Assembly: GCA_914767715.1 (NCBI GenBank) | Contig: OU612075.1 | Location: 12,774,001 to 12,834,000 of the forward strand | Direction: 5' to 3' | Source: Membranipora membranacea | Lineage: Eukaryota > Bryozoa > Gymnolaemata > Cheilostomatida > Membraniporidae | Length of the DNA: 60,000 bases | In this document: one piece after another, positions 38,627 through 51,000 of the stretch | How positions within the stretch are numbered: position 1 is the stretch's first letter | Layout: each line of letters begins with the position of its first letter | Translations under genes and position numbers: made by a program | The notes under the pieces: generated by a model | Told to the model about the DNA's origin: nothing | Databases searched by the model: none | The model's input: only the letters and a program-made list of their open reading frames with translations

Positions 38627-41600
38627 ATGCCTCTGAGAGTATTTCTGTGGTATGACGGAGAGAGACATGAGTATTTTATACCTGATGGAAGCAAAGTGGG
38701 AGATATACGAGCGGAAGTCAAATACAAGTTCATGCTCGGTCAGGATGATGGAAAAGCAGCTCAAAAGGTTTGTTGTCTTCTGATTATCTCACAGATTGAG
38801 TAAATTGTGTATTTGGTTCAGAGACAAATCGTCCATGCCCAGTGTTAAGTTTACCGAAAAATTTGTCAATAATGTGTACATTATCTAGGATGGTAGCGAT
38901 ACTTTTTTCGATGACTACAGGACGCTGACGTCGTCAATCATAAGAGACAATATGGAAGCCAGTGAATCCTAATTCACCAAACACAAATTGCTAAATCGGA
39001 ATTCACTGGGTGTGATGTCAGGTTTTTTGTAAGTGAGGGTTGATTTTTTAAGACGTGGATTAGATATGGGCAGTTTGTATTCATGACCTAAGCCCTCAAG
39101 GTTATTAATAGTTTATGAGGTGTTATCGAATTTATTCTGTTTATATCGATTGTTGCCTGTCAATGTGCACTCACTTCCATAACTTATCTAATCAACCAGA
39201 AAATCTTTCTGGGTCTTATCTGAAAAGAAAAATTTCTAAAACCCGACTTATCACTGGCACAAAAGATGAAACTAGAGCCTTTTGATATATTGTGTGCAGA
39301 AATACAATTAATTGTAAGCAATTGCCAATGGTGCAAACAAATGGTTCAATGGCTTATTGATTTGTAAAATAAAATCGCTCCTTTTTTGTCATCTGACCCC
39401 TGTATTCTGAAAGAGTCACGTACTGAATTTAGCTTCAGGCCACACATTCTTAGACAGTTAGCTGCCAGCATCAAGGAAAACTGCAGGATGTTTCAACATT
39501 GTAAGGAACCCCAGGCTAATGGGCCGATGTTCGCGTATTACTTTCACCACTCCTAATTGAGGGTACAGCTGTCAAAGATCAGATTCATATATATCAATTA
39601 CTCATTAATAAATCCAGCTGTCAGTCTGCGAGCAGTATACATATACACGGCATAAAATGAGCAGAGAATTCAGAAAACATGGTCACAAAACATTCACGCT
39701 GTCAGCACTGCATATTAATTTGGAATACGCAGCTGTTCGGACGATTATCAGGATATCAGACTTATAAGATTGGGTTGTGTAAATGATTACTCAATTGTTA
39801 TGTCTCAAAGATCGCGATCAGCCATGGTCACTCCGCTGACCAAACATCCTAGTACACAACATATAAGAGAAGATATTGATGATTATAAAGTCCATGCCTG
39901 GATAGATCGTACTAATAAAAGACAGGTCAGCTCAGGAGTATACAACTTTATGGAATAGCTGATAGTGGAAAATGACTACCTAGAAAAATGGCCTTGATTT
40001 ATTGATATATTATAATCATTATACTTTGTTTTGAAATATCAACCATTATGAAACATCAGGGTTGTCATTTTCCCCACTCAATAAAAAAAGGGTCGGTTTA
40101 CGCAGCTAATTTCATGTGTGATTTCAATACGTAAATATATCATTTCTGCATTTCAACCTGAAATTACAATGATGGTAAATATTTTCTCTTTCAGATTGTT
40201 GTGCTAACATACCTTGGGGCAGAATTAAAAGATGAGTGGAGTTTTAAGGATATTGGCGTCATGCCAGGTGCTACAATAAAAATAGGAGAGAAAGAAGAAA
40301 AAAGACCGCGACTTTATGTCAACTGTTCATTCAATAATGACAGGGTAAGTTTTGTACGGTAGAATTTTTCAAGAGTGATGTTGATGAACTACTCTAGCTG
40401 TAATAAATATAAGATTCACCAGGAAGATACAATAAATTACACATAGATCTATATTCCATTCCATAAACACCAGAACTAGTGGTTGAGGCAGAATTCTTGT
40501 CAATAATGATTCTATGAAATATACCATTATTTCACCTTTAAAATTGATACAAACTGTGTTGTTGTTTGGTTCTCATTGCTCATCATTGCTGTCGATCACC
40601 TTATAGGTTAAGATAATGGATGAAGCTATCGAGATATTAAAGACTTCAGTCAGCGAGTTGAGGACGATCATAGCAAGGCAGGTTGGACTACCTGTCGGGG
40701 CGTTCAGACTCACTACAGAAGATGGTCAGGAGTTGTACGACCAGCATACTATATGGTCATATGACCTTGAGCTAGGTACGTGTCATCTGTACAAAACTTT
40801 AACAGCTAAATACTAGACTATGCTCAGCATACATGACATATCACATATGGGCAACTACTGGTAAACCCATATCAGATTTATTAAATTTATTAAAGTTTAA
40901 ATTTGAATTGAAAAGCTTAGAAGTGAACAGATTTAGTGAGATATATTTGTGTACATGATGTACTAGATTTTTCTGACTAGGGAGCAGGGCCATGTGTGCC
41001 TACAAAATGCTGCTTTGAATTCACCTTGTAGTCTTTCCTGGCACAATAGGCGATTCTTCGGTGTGGGGGCATTAAAACAGTGGGTATGAATTTTCAGCAT
41101 AAGTTTTACCATTCTCACATAATTTACCATTTGCAGGCGACACAGTAATCCTTAAAACGTGGGATGGATGGACAGATTTTATTAACCTCTGCATTCTGGG
41201 ATACACACCTCACGTCTTCGCTCAGTTATCGGATGATGAACTTGTCTCTAAATTCCAAATGAAGGTCAGAATGAACTATGACTATTGTGACTATATATGT
41301 TTGGTTATTTAATGTTACTTTATGACACTCATTATTCACTGTGTTATCAGTTATCACTATATATTGTAATAAATAGCACAGCAAATTCTGATACATTGCA
41401 GCTGGTTACACATGCTGTCTGTATTTAATAGGCCGATATAGGTTTGATTGCTGAAATTACTGCAGGATATCATAGTGGTGGGTTTTGTTGCTGGAAAGTC
41501 GGGCTTGTAGTTGAACAGAAAGATTCAAAATTCAAATTGCAATGACGCATTGGAACTGATAACACACCTGCCTATTTTATACCTGGTATATCCCTTCTCT

Positions 41601-44600
41601 GCATTCCGTGATAACAGTGAATCAATATCCTGTACAGGTTGCTATGCACATCGCGTGTCACTGCGGACACATAGACTTATCTCTCAATCTGATGAAGCAT
41701 GGAGTGAGAGCGGATGACGCTGTGGGTTATCATCCTACCAGACAATGGTGTAATATAGAGCCGCATACAGAGAGTGTCAAACCTCCCATACATGAGTGTG
41801 CTGAACAAGGCCAAGTAAGTCACAGAGACATTTAACCGCTACCCTACAGACAACTAAAAACATGGAATTGAACTTTGCGACCTGGCCAATAAAAAGGCCA
41901 ATTGACGAATCAAAGTGTCAGAAAATCTTGATTTTGAAATGTCTTATATAAGCTTCATTGACGGTATGAATAAAATTGAAAAATGAGTTGAATTAATATT
42001 TAGCGATTTTCCGATCAGCAAAATTGAAATAATAACTTTCATCCTGAAGGGTAATCATAGCATGGGTGGGCTGTCGGGGGTGGCCCAGGCTAGCATATTC
42101 ACCAACTAGAAATGACAGTCTGTTTCAAGATTGTTTTTCTAACTTCTAACTCAGTGATAAAAACAAGATAGGAGGTCGTCTTCTGTGAATATAACACTTG
42201 TTATGATGACTGATTGGTGAAGGGAGTAGGGAGTTCTTTAGCCGTTGGCAAAAAATTCAAACAAAAACCCCCTTTAACCGAATTAAAGTACATTCCTGTG
42301 TACTGTTACAGTTAGCATTCTTTTCTCTGCCAATGGCAGTATATGTGACGAAGCATTTCAGGTTCAACCAAACCAAACCAATAATTAACATCTATTGGCT
42401 ATAGAGGTTAATGATTGCTAAAATAATAAAACTGTGAATTCATTTAATTTATTAGAGTTTTTGTATTCAAAGTTTAATTATAATCAGTTTATCTAAATAA
42501 TCATAGGTAATTGAACAATAAGTGTTAAACTGTTATTGATCGTTTCCATTTCACAAGTAATTAATTATCAAGTGATTTTGTGAATACTTAGCTTGTATCC
42601 AAATCCTGAAGCGCTTCTGAACTGAGAAATTGCATAAACCAGAGCACCAAGAGCCATGTACACAGTCCCACATACATTGTGGAATAACAAGAACATTTTC
42701 AATTTTTGAAACTAATTCAATAACTTGATTTCCCATTTTCAGACCGCACTAATGAGGGCTTTGGTGAACTATAATATCACTGCTATAACATGTAAAAATG
42801 CATTCGACAAGACGCCATTCCAAGTGGCTTTGATGGGCAAACAGAGAGCAACAGCTGGTTTCTTACTCGGCAAACAGTGGAGTAGAATACAGGTTAGTAA
42901 ACCAGACATCAGTGAGGGTGGGATATACCGCTCCCACCCACCCTGCAGACATCATGGGATTAATTCATGGCCTTTTATTTTAGAATTATTCTCTCATTTA
43001 CATAGGGCAGACAACTCCTTTTGGAGTTCAAATAAAATGTAACAAACCAACATTGTTCATGATAGTTCTGCTCTTAATCACAGACTTTAAAAACTGAATA
43101 TTGATGAAATCTGCAAGTTAGCCATAATTAGGTACCATTAATCTTTTCTGGACAACAAAGACCGACTTTTTTGTTTCAGTATGGGGCTGTGGCTAATGGT
43201 ATCTCACTTCCTCTGAATATCTACTCAAAAATGAAGAATTGGTGTGAAAGAGCCAAAGACAGAAACTATCACAGTAATGGTCCTACCAAATCAACTCTGA
43301 AAAGAAGACCGTATATCCAAATGGGTGGCACACTGGTTGGTAAGTGGTGGTACAGCTATAGCTTTTGTCGAGTTAGCTGGCGGAGTACTTGCAAAGTAAT
43401 ACAGACATGCTCACCAGGGTTCAAGATCATCCGAATCTTCAGTTTACTGACTGACATCCTGTTCCATACACCATAATAGAGAGTAGGACGCGCTCAGAAG
43501 CAATAATTGTGTTGAGTGCCGTCGGCCATTTTGTGAGTTATACCCTTTTCATTTTTTGTCAGGTATTGGTGTTCTGGTTGATGGTTACTCAAAGTCTCTT
43601 CAAAATGGTCGATCGACTCCCACACAGGATAAGAAGTCGGACAGATCGTTCATGATATTACCTTCAGACAGGCACAGAATCTCTCCTAAACAATACTTCA
43701 AAGCAGCCACTAATGCCTCCAAAGGTGGAGGCAAGCAAAGCAGGGCTAAAATAGCCAATCTTCCACCTAAAGGTTGGCTCAGATTGATATACATTTATAT
43801 ACTGTGTTGACGTATGAATCTCAGAATAGATGAATTTATAGATCATTCGGATCATTCACTTCTCGATTCAACTGGTGCCATAAAATGATTTACATGCATA
43901 TGCTCCGTTTCAGAACCAAAATAACCTTACATTGGCTGGTGTTTTGTCTAGGATTTTACTGTAGCTTGCTAAAAAGCATCGAGGCTCTGGAAATCACATT
44001 TCCTGGTTTGTTGATTTTATGGTAAACCTGTAACACCTGTATGTGTGTATTACAAATCTCACCTTACTAGTAATGTAACAACGTAACAATGATTCCTGAC
44101 CACTGATATCCTCCTCATGATATGACAGTATCATGCAATCAAGGAGTTGATACCATTCACACTCCATAAATCTACTTAATTATCAGTTGCCTCCCCATGC
44201 CCACCATTCTCCATGTTTAACACTTGTTTATGTAAAACCTAACCCTAACCCATGATCGTATAATCTGGAAAATCCCAAAACTGTTACTCCCATTTACCAC
44301 AAAACACCTTAGTTCACCATTATAAGCTCACTTTATGATATATTCCGTGTGCAGGTATATCTAATAGGCAGGCGAGCCGCTCAGATTGTATTATGGAGGA
44401 GGAGAACACAGCTGTGAAGTTAGTCAGCTCAGATATGGCTCTGTCTCGACTCGAGGAATCTGTCGTACAAGATATAGAGTTAGAGAGACGAATGGCTACT
44501 CTCCGATCAACCAACTCCAGAGGTGAGAGGTCGATTTTTGTCTCTGCGGATCAAACATATGCATCAATGAACTCTTCACCAAAGCTATTGGTATTGTTAG

Positions 44601-47154
44601 ATCCCTCCTCATATGCAGACATGCTACACCAGAAGCTTTGTTGGTGAACAGAAAGTCTTATTCAAAACTGAACACGGCATGCATAACTTACATAAATCTT
44701 CTTTATCTGTGAAGGACGTTGGAACAAGACATACACTTCGACTCAGCATCAGAATGCATTCCTAAAAGTCTTAGCTGGTAAATTTGTCCTGAAATTTACA
44801 TTAGGGAGTTGTCTCTACAGCTCTCAAACATGTATGTTGCAACGGCGCTGTCTAATGTATAAAATATATGGTTGATGTCATGTTGATATCTTGTCGATGT
44901 ATGTCTTGTTTAGAGAACCTGACAATTGACTCTGATGACACCCAGGTTCAGCAGAATGGTAGGTCTGCACTTGTTGTGCTGATATTGCTACAATTGCATC
45001 GGCAAGGATCAATTTTTCTGGATTTCAAAGAGTGGCAGAATTAATTTATGCATGCCGATGCAAGTGATATGCTTGTATTTTCTTGGTTTTTAAGCTTGCA
45101 CATCGTGCGTTTGTTTTGACCGTGCGCTGTTTATGATTTGGTATATTCTTGTAGTCTGTAGTAAGTTTCTTTCAATTTGCTGTTTGCTGCTGTCACGTTG
45201 CTATTATCTACACACAAAAGTACTGCCTTCATTTCAGGCTAGCACAATTACGTTTAGCTTTTGCTCAAAGGACTGCCTTGCGTACTGCCTCAGATTATCA
45301 GTGTTAGAGTAAGACTTAGGTAGGGATGTGAGGAATTTGTAGATCTTTTAAACAAAAATTGCGTACAACTCAACCATATATATTGTGAGGTATGGGAGGG
45401 TCTAAGGGACTTCGATTCTTCAATTTTAAAACCTTTTGACTGCGGTGGTGTTTGCAGAATGTTTTAGTGTCGAATAATAATTGTGAGTGCAACATTATTA
45501 GATCTTAGTTTCTTGTCTCATGGTATAAATCAATTTTATAGGCTACTCACACACATGTTTTATTATTTTAGGTGGTATTTTATCACAGGGTAGATCCAGA
45601 CCATCAGTCCCGACTCCTACTGACTCTCACAGGCTACCTCAACTGTCCGAACGTAAAGCTTCCAAAATGTCCATTAATGGCGGTAAGTACCCAGAACCCT
45701 CTAACTTCAACAGGAAGGTTCATTTAAGAATGTACTGTAGTCGATGCTGTCGCCTGTAACTGGGAGCCTGTTTAAATAGCAGTTCTGGCTAATCATCCTG
45801 TATGATTTTTTACGCTCACATCCATGCCAAGAAGTCACAGTGAAATAAAATAAACTGTTCTTCAACAAACATGCGTTATTTTTCAGTTTTTTGATATGAT
45901 ATAGCACTAAATTGTTTTTGGTATATCTATAATTGTGACAACTATCCTAAATGTAGGTGACAAGGAGAATGAAGGGACATACATAGAAACGGGAAAACAA
46001 GTTGAAGACAAAGACAGGTCAAAATCTAGAACCAAGTCTCGTTCTGAAGAGAAGAAAGAGAGAATGGTAGGCTGCAAATTCGATCCTTTTAATGTAATCG
46101 GTTTCTTGGAATTGCATTAGAATTTCTCAGAATATCATGATTTCCGATTCATCTTGCCTCTTTGTGAGCATGCCAGCTTTTCTGTTGTAAACTCGGATAT
46201 CAAGAAAATTCTTGACATTGGTTTAAGTTAGTTTATCAACAAATCAGCCTTTTTTATATGATATGTATAACTACAGGTTATATCAGCTATGAAGAAAGCT
46301 AAAGTTAAGAATGATGCTTATTCTATTCCACTTCCACTGATTAATACAGAGAATACCACCAGACCCTACATGCAACACTGCAAATCAAAGGTAAGATTCA
46401 CCATGTGCAATTCTGCAAATCAAGTTTTAGTCAATTGGTGTCAACGAACTTCAGTTGGAATGTTTTTTACATAACAATCAAAAATGCCTGATAGATTTTA
46501 AGACATCACATGTTGAAGGGGATGTGACAGGGCGGGTCGGAGCTCGTCCGTTGCACGCAGACCTTGATTGGAGCTTCTAAAATGTTATCTAAAATTACAG
46601 GAAAATGACCCAGCATTGTCAACCTTAGCTCTATATGAGAAGTATAGAGGATTGAAATCTCGAGATTACGCTATTAAATGTCTGTCTATAGCGAGTAACT
46701 TCAAAGACAAGCCATGGCTACAGCAGGTCAGACTAGCGATGGATCTCACATCTCAGGAGGTAAAAAAGCGAGTAAGTTCAGAATTTAACCCCTCACAATC
46801 TGTGTGAAAACAGTACTTTTTTGTGCCAAAATGATATTTTTATCTTGATAATTGCTCACTTTGAAGTTGAAAGATGATCCACAACCTTTCATTTTCCTGT
46901 TTATGTGAATGTCGATCTTCTCCATTAACCAAGTTTAATAATATGATATACCTGGTTAGATTGATGTCCTATGTATTTTCTATAGCTAGAAGAGCGTCAT
47001 TCCGATTATGATATTTTAATACTAATATTTTGTATGCGAGCACAAACATTCATAGTGTTGTGTTCTGTATTAATTTGTTTACCAGAAGTTGCAAATTGGA
47101 TATCATGCTGCAGCAGAATATATTGCAGAGGTTGGATTGTTTCTTGATTGCTAA
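38627..47154 (+). CDS. ANKUB1: Ankyrin-repeat and ubiquitin-like domain protein ANKUB1, ~690 aa, 15 exons
   Basis: Exons (+): 38627-38767, 40195-40344, 40607-40775, 41137-41264, 41638-41814, 42743-42892, 43180-43339, 43563-43772, 44355-44522, 44914-44958, 45572-45682, 45957-46066, 46277-46390, 46601-46771, 47086-47154. All phases close. Residues 1-85 and about 88-175 form two ubiquitin-like domains: the first reads VFLWYDGERHEYFIPDG at its start, and the second ends in the WDGW motif shared with human ANKUB1. Ankyrin-type helices follow (about 197-300), including VAMHIACHCGHIDLS, the GVRADDAVGYHPTRQW block and NAFDKTPFQVAL. Residues about 365-610 are low-complexity, Ser/Lys-rich and probably disordered, and longer than I expect. 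A conserved C-terminal helical piece (SRDYAIKCLSIASNFKDKPW) matches the human end. Function is unknown for the family. Exon 14 could instead read through to TGA at 46807, giving 679 aa; the donor CGA|GTAAGT and a good acceptor at 47085 favour splicing. Confidence 0.88.
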
Positions 47155-48088
47155 TTAAATGGAACTTTTTGTCTCATGACGTTATTGACATTCTGCACAT
47201 ACTCCCTTACAGGATTTTCTAGAACTTTGATCTCCTGACTTTTGCCAATTTTTTTATTCTATCCATTATGCAAGTGTATAAAATTTTATAAATATTTTTC
47301 TTTTGTTGAGTTTCTTCCAAAATGTGTATATATATCTGAATTTCTCATCATAGATAGCTGAATAAACCAGGAAGTTTCGGACACCCTGGATAAACTGAAA
47401 AATAGTCATACTGACTTCAGAAATTGTGTCCACATTGTAAAAGAGAGGGCAATCCTTTATTCACGACCGGACACATATAAATTAGGAAGGACGCTTTCAA
47501 GCCTGTAGTTTCCAGTCTAGAGTATTTATTTATTTTCATGACCAACCCATGGTGCAAAAATGTGATGCTGACCGAACTATTCTCAGGTTTGTGCTTTGGT
47601 ACCTTCATCCTTGTGCAAATTGGGAGATATGTTACGCTCAGTAGGTGAAACCAGGTTTCAGCTCTATACTATCTCATAGCACATACCCAATCTGGCAATG
47701 TATGTATGTGTTTTTATGATGGGGTTCATCATTTACCATATTATTATTCAGTATACAAGTATAGTTTTCAACAAATTGGATGCCATGAACAGGCTAAGGG
47801 GGATAATATCAAGAAAGACTAGATTGCTTTCAAATTTCAATCGAGGGTATGCTTAAAAATTGCTCCTCTCAATAACAATAATGTAGCGTAAAAAGTCAAT
47901 GATACAGATAATTCTTTGAGGTTCAAAAACTCTACATGATCAGTGAGTTACTCATAATGCTGAACCCTTACAGATGTACGAGGTAGATTGCAGAGACACC
48001 CTACCAAGAACTAGTGGATAGTCATTTAACCATGATGGTTAGCTTTACCTGAACGGTCTCGAGTCAGTTACCTCAGCCACGTCACAAA
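47155..48088. other. Convergent intergenic stretch between ANKUB1 and RNASEH2B
   Basis: About 0.9 kb shared by the 3' ends of both genes. AATAAA occurs at about 47361 on the plus strand, possibly serving ANKUB1. A minus-strand ORF at 47417-47608 is not recognisable. Confidence 0.5.
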
Positions 48089-51000
48089 TCAGGAAGTTTT
48101 CTTGGGTTTGACAGAGAAGAAACTTGTGATACTTTTCATACCTGTTGTGTCGATCTTCTTCAGCTTCTTCTCCAAAGCTGTCGGCGGTTTCTGTAAAGTC
48201 AGATGAAACAAAATTAATCCCATGTTGTCCAAAGTAATTTAATTACACATTTCACATGTCTCTTGATTGCATATACAAAACAAAACAGAGGTTCAGAGTT
48301 TGTGGAATCACATCTAGCGTGGGGCAACTGCCCTTTTATATCGGGGAGGAATGCAGATTGATGAATGAAGATTGTAAAACATGAATATCATAGCTCGATC
48401 CTCTGTAATATACTTTACCTTATCTGCGTTTTGTTTCTCAGAGAGTATTCCCTTACTGTAGTCTTCTAATGGTCCTCCATTGGTGGTCTTTGCTTTCTGT
48501 AAAAAATAACAGGAGGGTTACAATCATATACAGTAGAAATGAAGTTTTATTATTTACAAGCCAAAGAGAGCAATTCAAAAGAGACATGCAACATTATGCT
48601 CTACAACCTGTAACTTCGCGAGCAATTGAGGAGTCCTTGCTACAAGTGAAAAGTAAAGTATGATACTAAAAAGAGACAAGTTAATCACCAAAAATATAGC
48701 ACAACTTAAATAGGATTATAGCATTACAATGACAAAAGCCATAGTCATCATTTCGCTAAAGCATATTTTCTTCTAAATCTGAACTACAGTATGTAAATCT
48801 TACTTTATTAGGGGGCTCTTCCTTGACAACCTTTACATCCTTGGGCAATCTGTCACAATAAAACAAAATATAGTTAAGGTTATGATACCAGCGTTGGCCG
48901 ATTTGGACATATTTTATATATTGTTGGAAAGCTAATTGAACACTGATTCTGAAAATATTGGTTTCAGCATGAAGTCATGTCATAATGAATAAAAAATCAT
49001 TTTTATCCTAACATTAGCGGTTTTCATAATAACCCTCTTTCAGCAGGTTTCTCCTACGCGGCGTGGGTTAAAAGTACCAAACTGGAGAGAGGACAACTCC
49101 GAATTGAGGCATAAATAAGAGCTCAGAAAAATGTCTAATACTTGGTACTTTTAACCCACGCCGCATAGGAAAAACCTGCTGAAAGAGGTTTATCTTGAAA
49201 ACCGCTTATATTAGGATAAAAATTAGTTTTGATTCAGAGTCTGCACCATTGAAAACCCTGTTAGACAGGGTTTCCAAATCATTGGAGGCTTGAATGTTGA
49301 TAAATCTTAATTTTAGTGACGAAACTCATGGAAAATTCTGCAAAATTGTACGCAAAACAGGCAGAAAATGCTATAATTGACTATCCAAAAACTAAAATTA
49401 TTTCCCAAACTATGTCCATATTAGTTTTCAATGCTGCAGATTCTGAATCAAAAATAATTTTTATCATTTTATAAGCGGTTATCAAGATAACCCTCTTTTC
49501 AGCACGTTTTTCCTATGCGGCGTGGGTTAAAAGTACCAAACTGGAGATAGGACAACTCCAAATTGAGGCCTAAATCAGAGCTCAGAAAACTGTCTATTGA
49601 AAGTATAGATTAATGACATTAACCATCTATCAAAAGGTGATAAGCATTTTACTTTTTAGGAATTTACAGCAGCATAGAGAAAACGACAACAACAACAGCG
49701 TTAAGTGAGTAAATATATGTGGCTCAGAATATTAACACGGCCCAGAGCAAGTAAAAGATAAAAAATAATTAATTAGTACATGATGACATTAAGGACGACG
49801 ATATTAGGTCATCACCTCGGGTAAGTAAGCCCAAAGAAGAATGTCTCTACAGAACCAGAACATGGTCAGTGTTTTGAGATGGAACTTTATTAGTTTAATA
49901 ATATATAATATATAATATATAGCTCTACCCAAGATGTGACCGTAGAGACTCCTTCAGTTCCTCCGGTATATAGTCTGAGACAATGTTAAAAGAGTACACA
50001 CGATACTCATCTGAAAGTATATATATATCAAATCATTACAGTACGGGTTACGTCAATGCACATGAAATTGTAATACATTTTGTGACTAGAGATTAAAACA
50101 CATAGTAAGAATACATCGAGCCAGTGAGCATTTGAACTTGACAGAAACAATTAGTTTGAATAGTTGAGAGACACACCGTTACAGCCACTCAGAACTCTGG
50201 TACAATAGTTTGCACTGTAAATGATACTAGTTGGTATGATACATAATTCATAGTACAAACTCACTCAGATGAACAACCCTTCCAGATAATTTACCTGACT
50301 ATCGTGCTGTCCAATTATCCATTTTTATAGATATCACTCCCTCATTGTTATTGGACTCCCAAGTTATTTAAATGTCTAATAATTTTGAATAAGACATGAT
50401 TATTACCTGAGGAGACATCTGTGTCGTTGTTACTCCTGATAAATGTAGATGACTGAGAACCTGAGGATCCTACATGTATATTAGATTTCTCCAGATGACT
50501 GGTTAGACGGTTCACCTAAAAGGTAAATAAAAGCAAGTGAAGAATAAAATAAATGTGCATGTTATGTAGCCTTTGGGCTTCAACCATATGAAAGATAATA
50601 ATTAATTTTGATGAAGTCAATGCATGTGAAGTTTTTCACTCTCGACTGGGATGGTATCCAGAAAACAAAGAAGTGTTGGGGGAGGGGGGAAGTCAACTTG
50701 CACACATATCCCAGCTTGACTCTTCATTGCCTTGATTGCCAAGACAGGGATGGGTGCTAGGACTTTAGATAACATGGATACTATGGCTGGAGGCGACGAG
50801 CTTGCCAAAAGTACTTTGCTCAGGAATGCTAGGTGAATATGGTCTGCAAGAATTGAATTACACTGACACAATATTCAACCACCATGTGATCAAATGAAGA
50901 GTAGTGGGCAAAATATGTGCAGTACAAAAATCAGTCGGATGCTATCAGCAGAATGTTTATACACCCAGCAGGTGCAGTGCATTGGGTATGCTTACCTTTT

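Noticed and set aside
48140-48142. GTATG splice donor at the end of the last RNASEH2B exon
   Set aside because: Reading through gives the conserved PIP box and a stop; no good downstream acceptor in phase was found.
49925-49927. TAG as the RNASEH2B stop codon
   Set aside because: It lies in the donor GG|GTAGAG. Three further exons continue the RNASEH2B similarity in phase.
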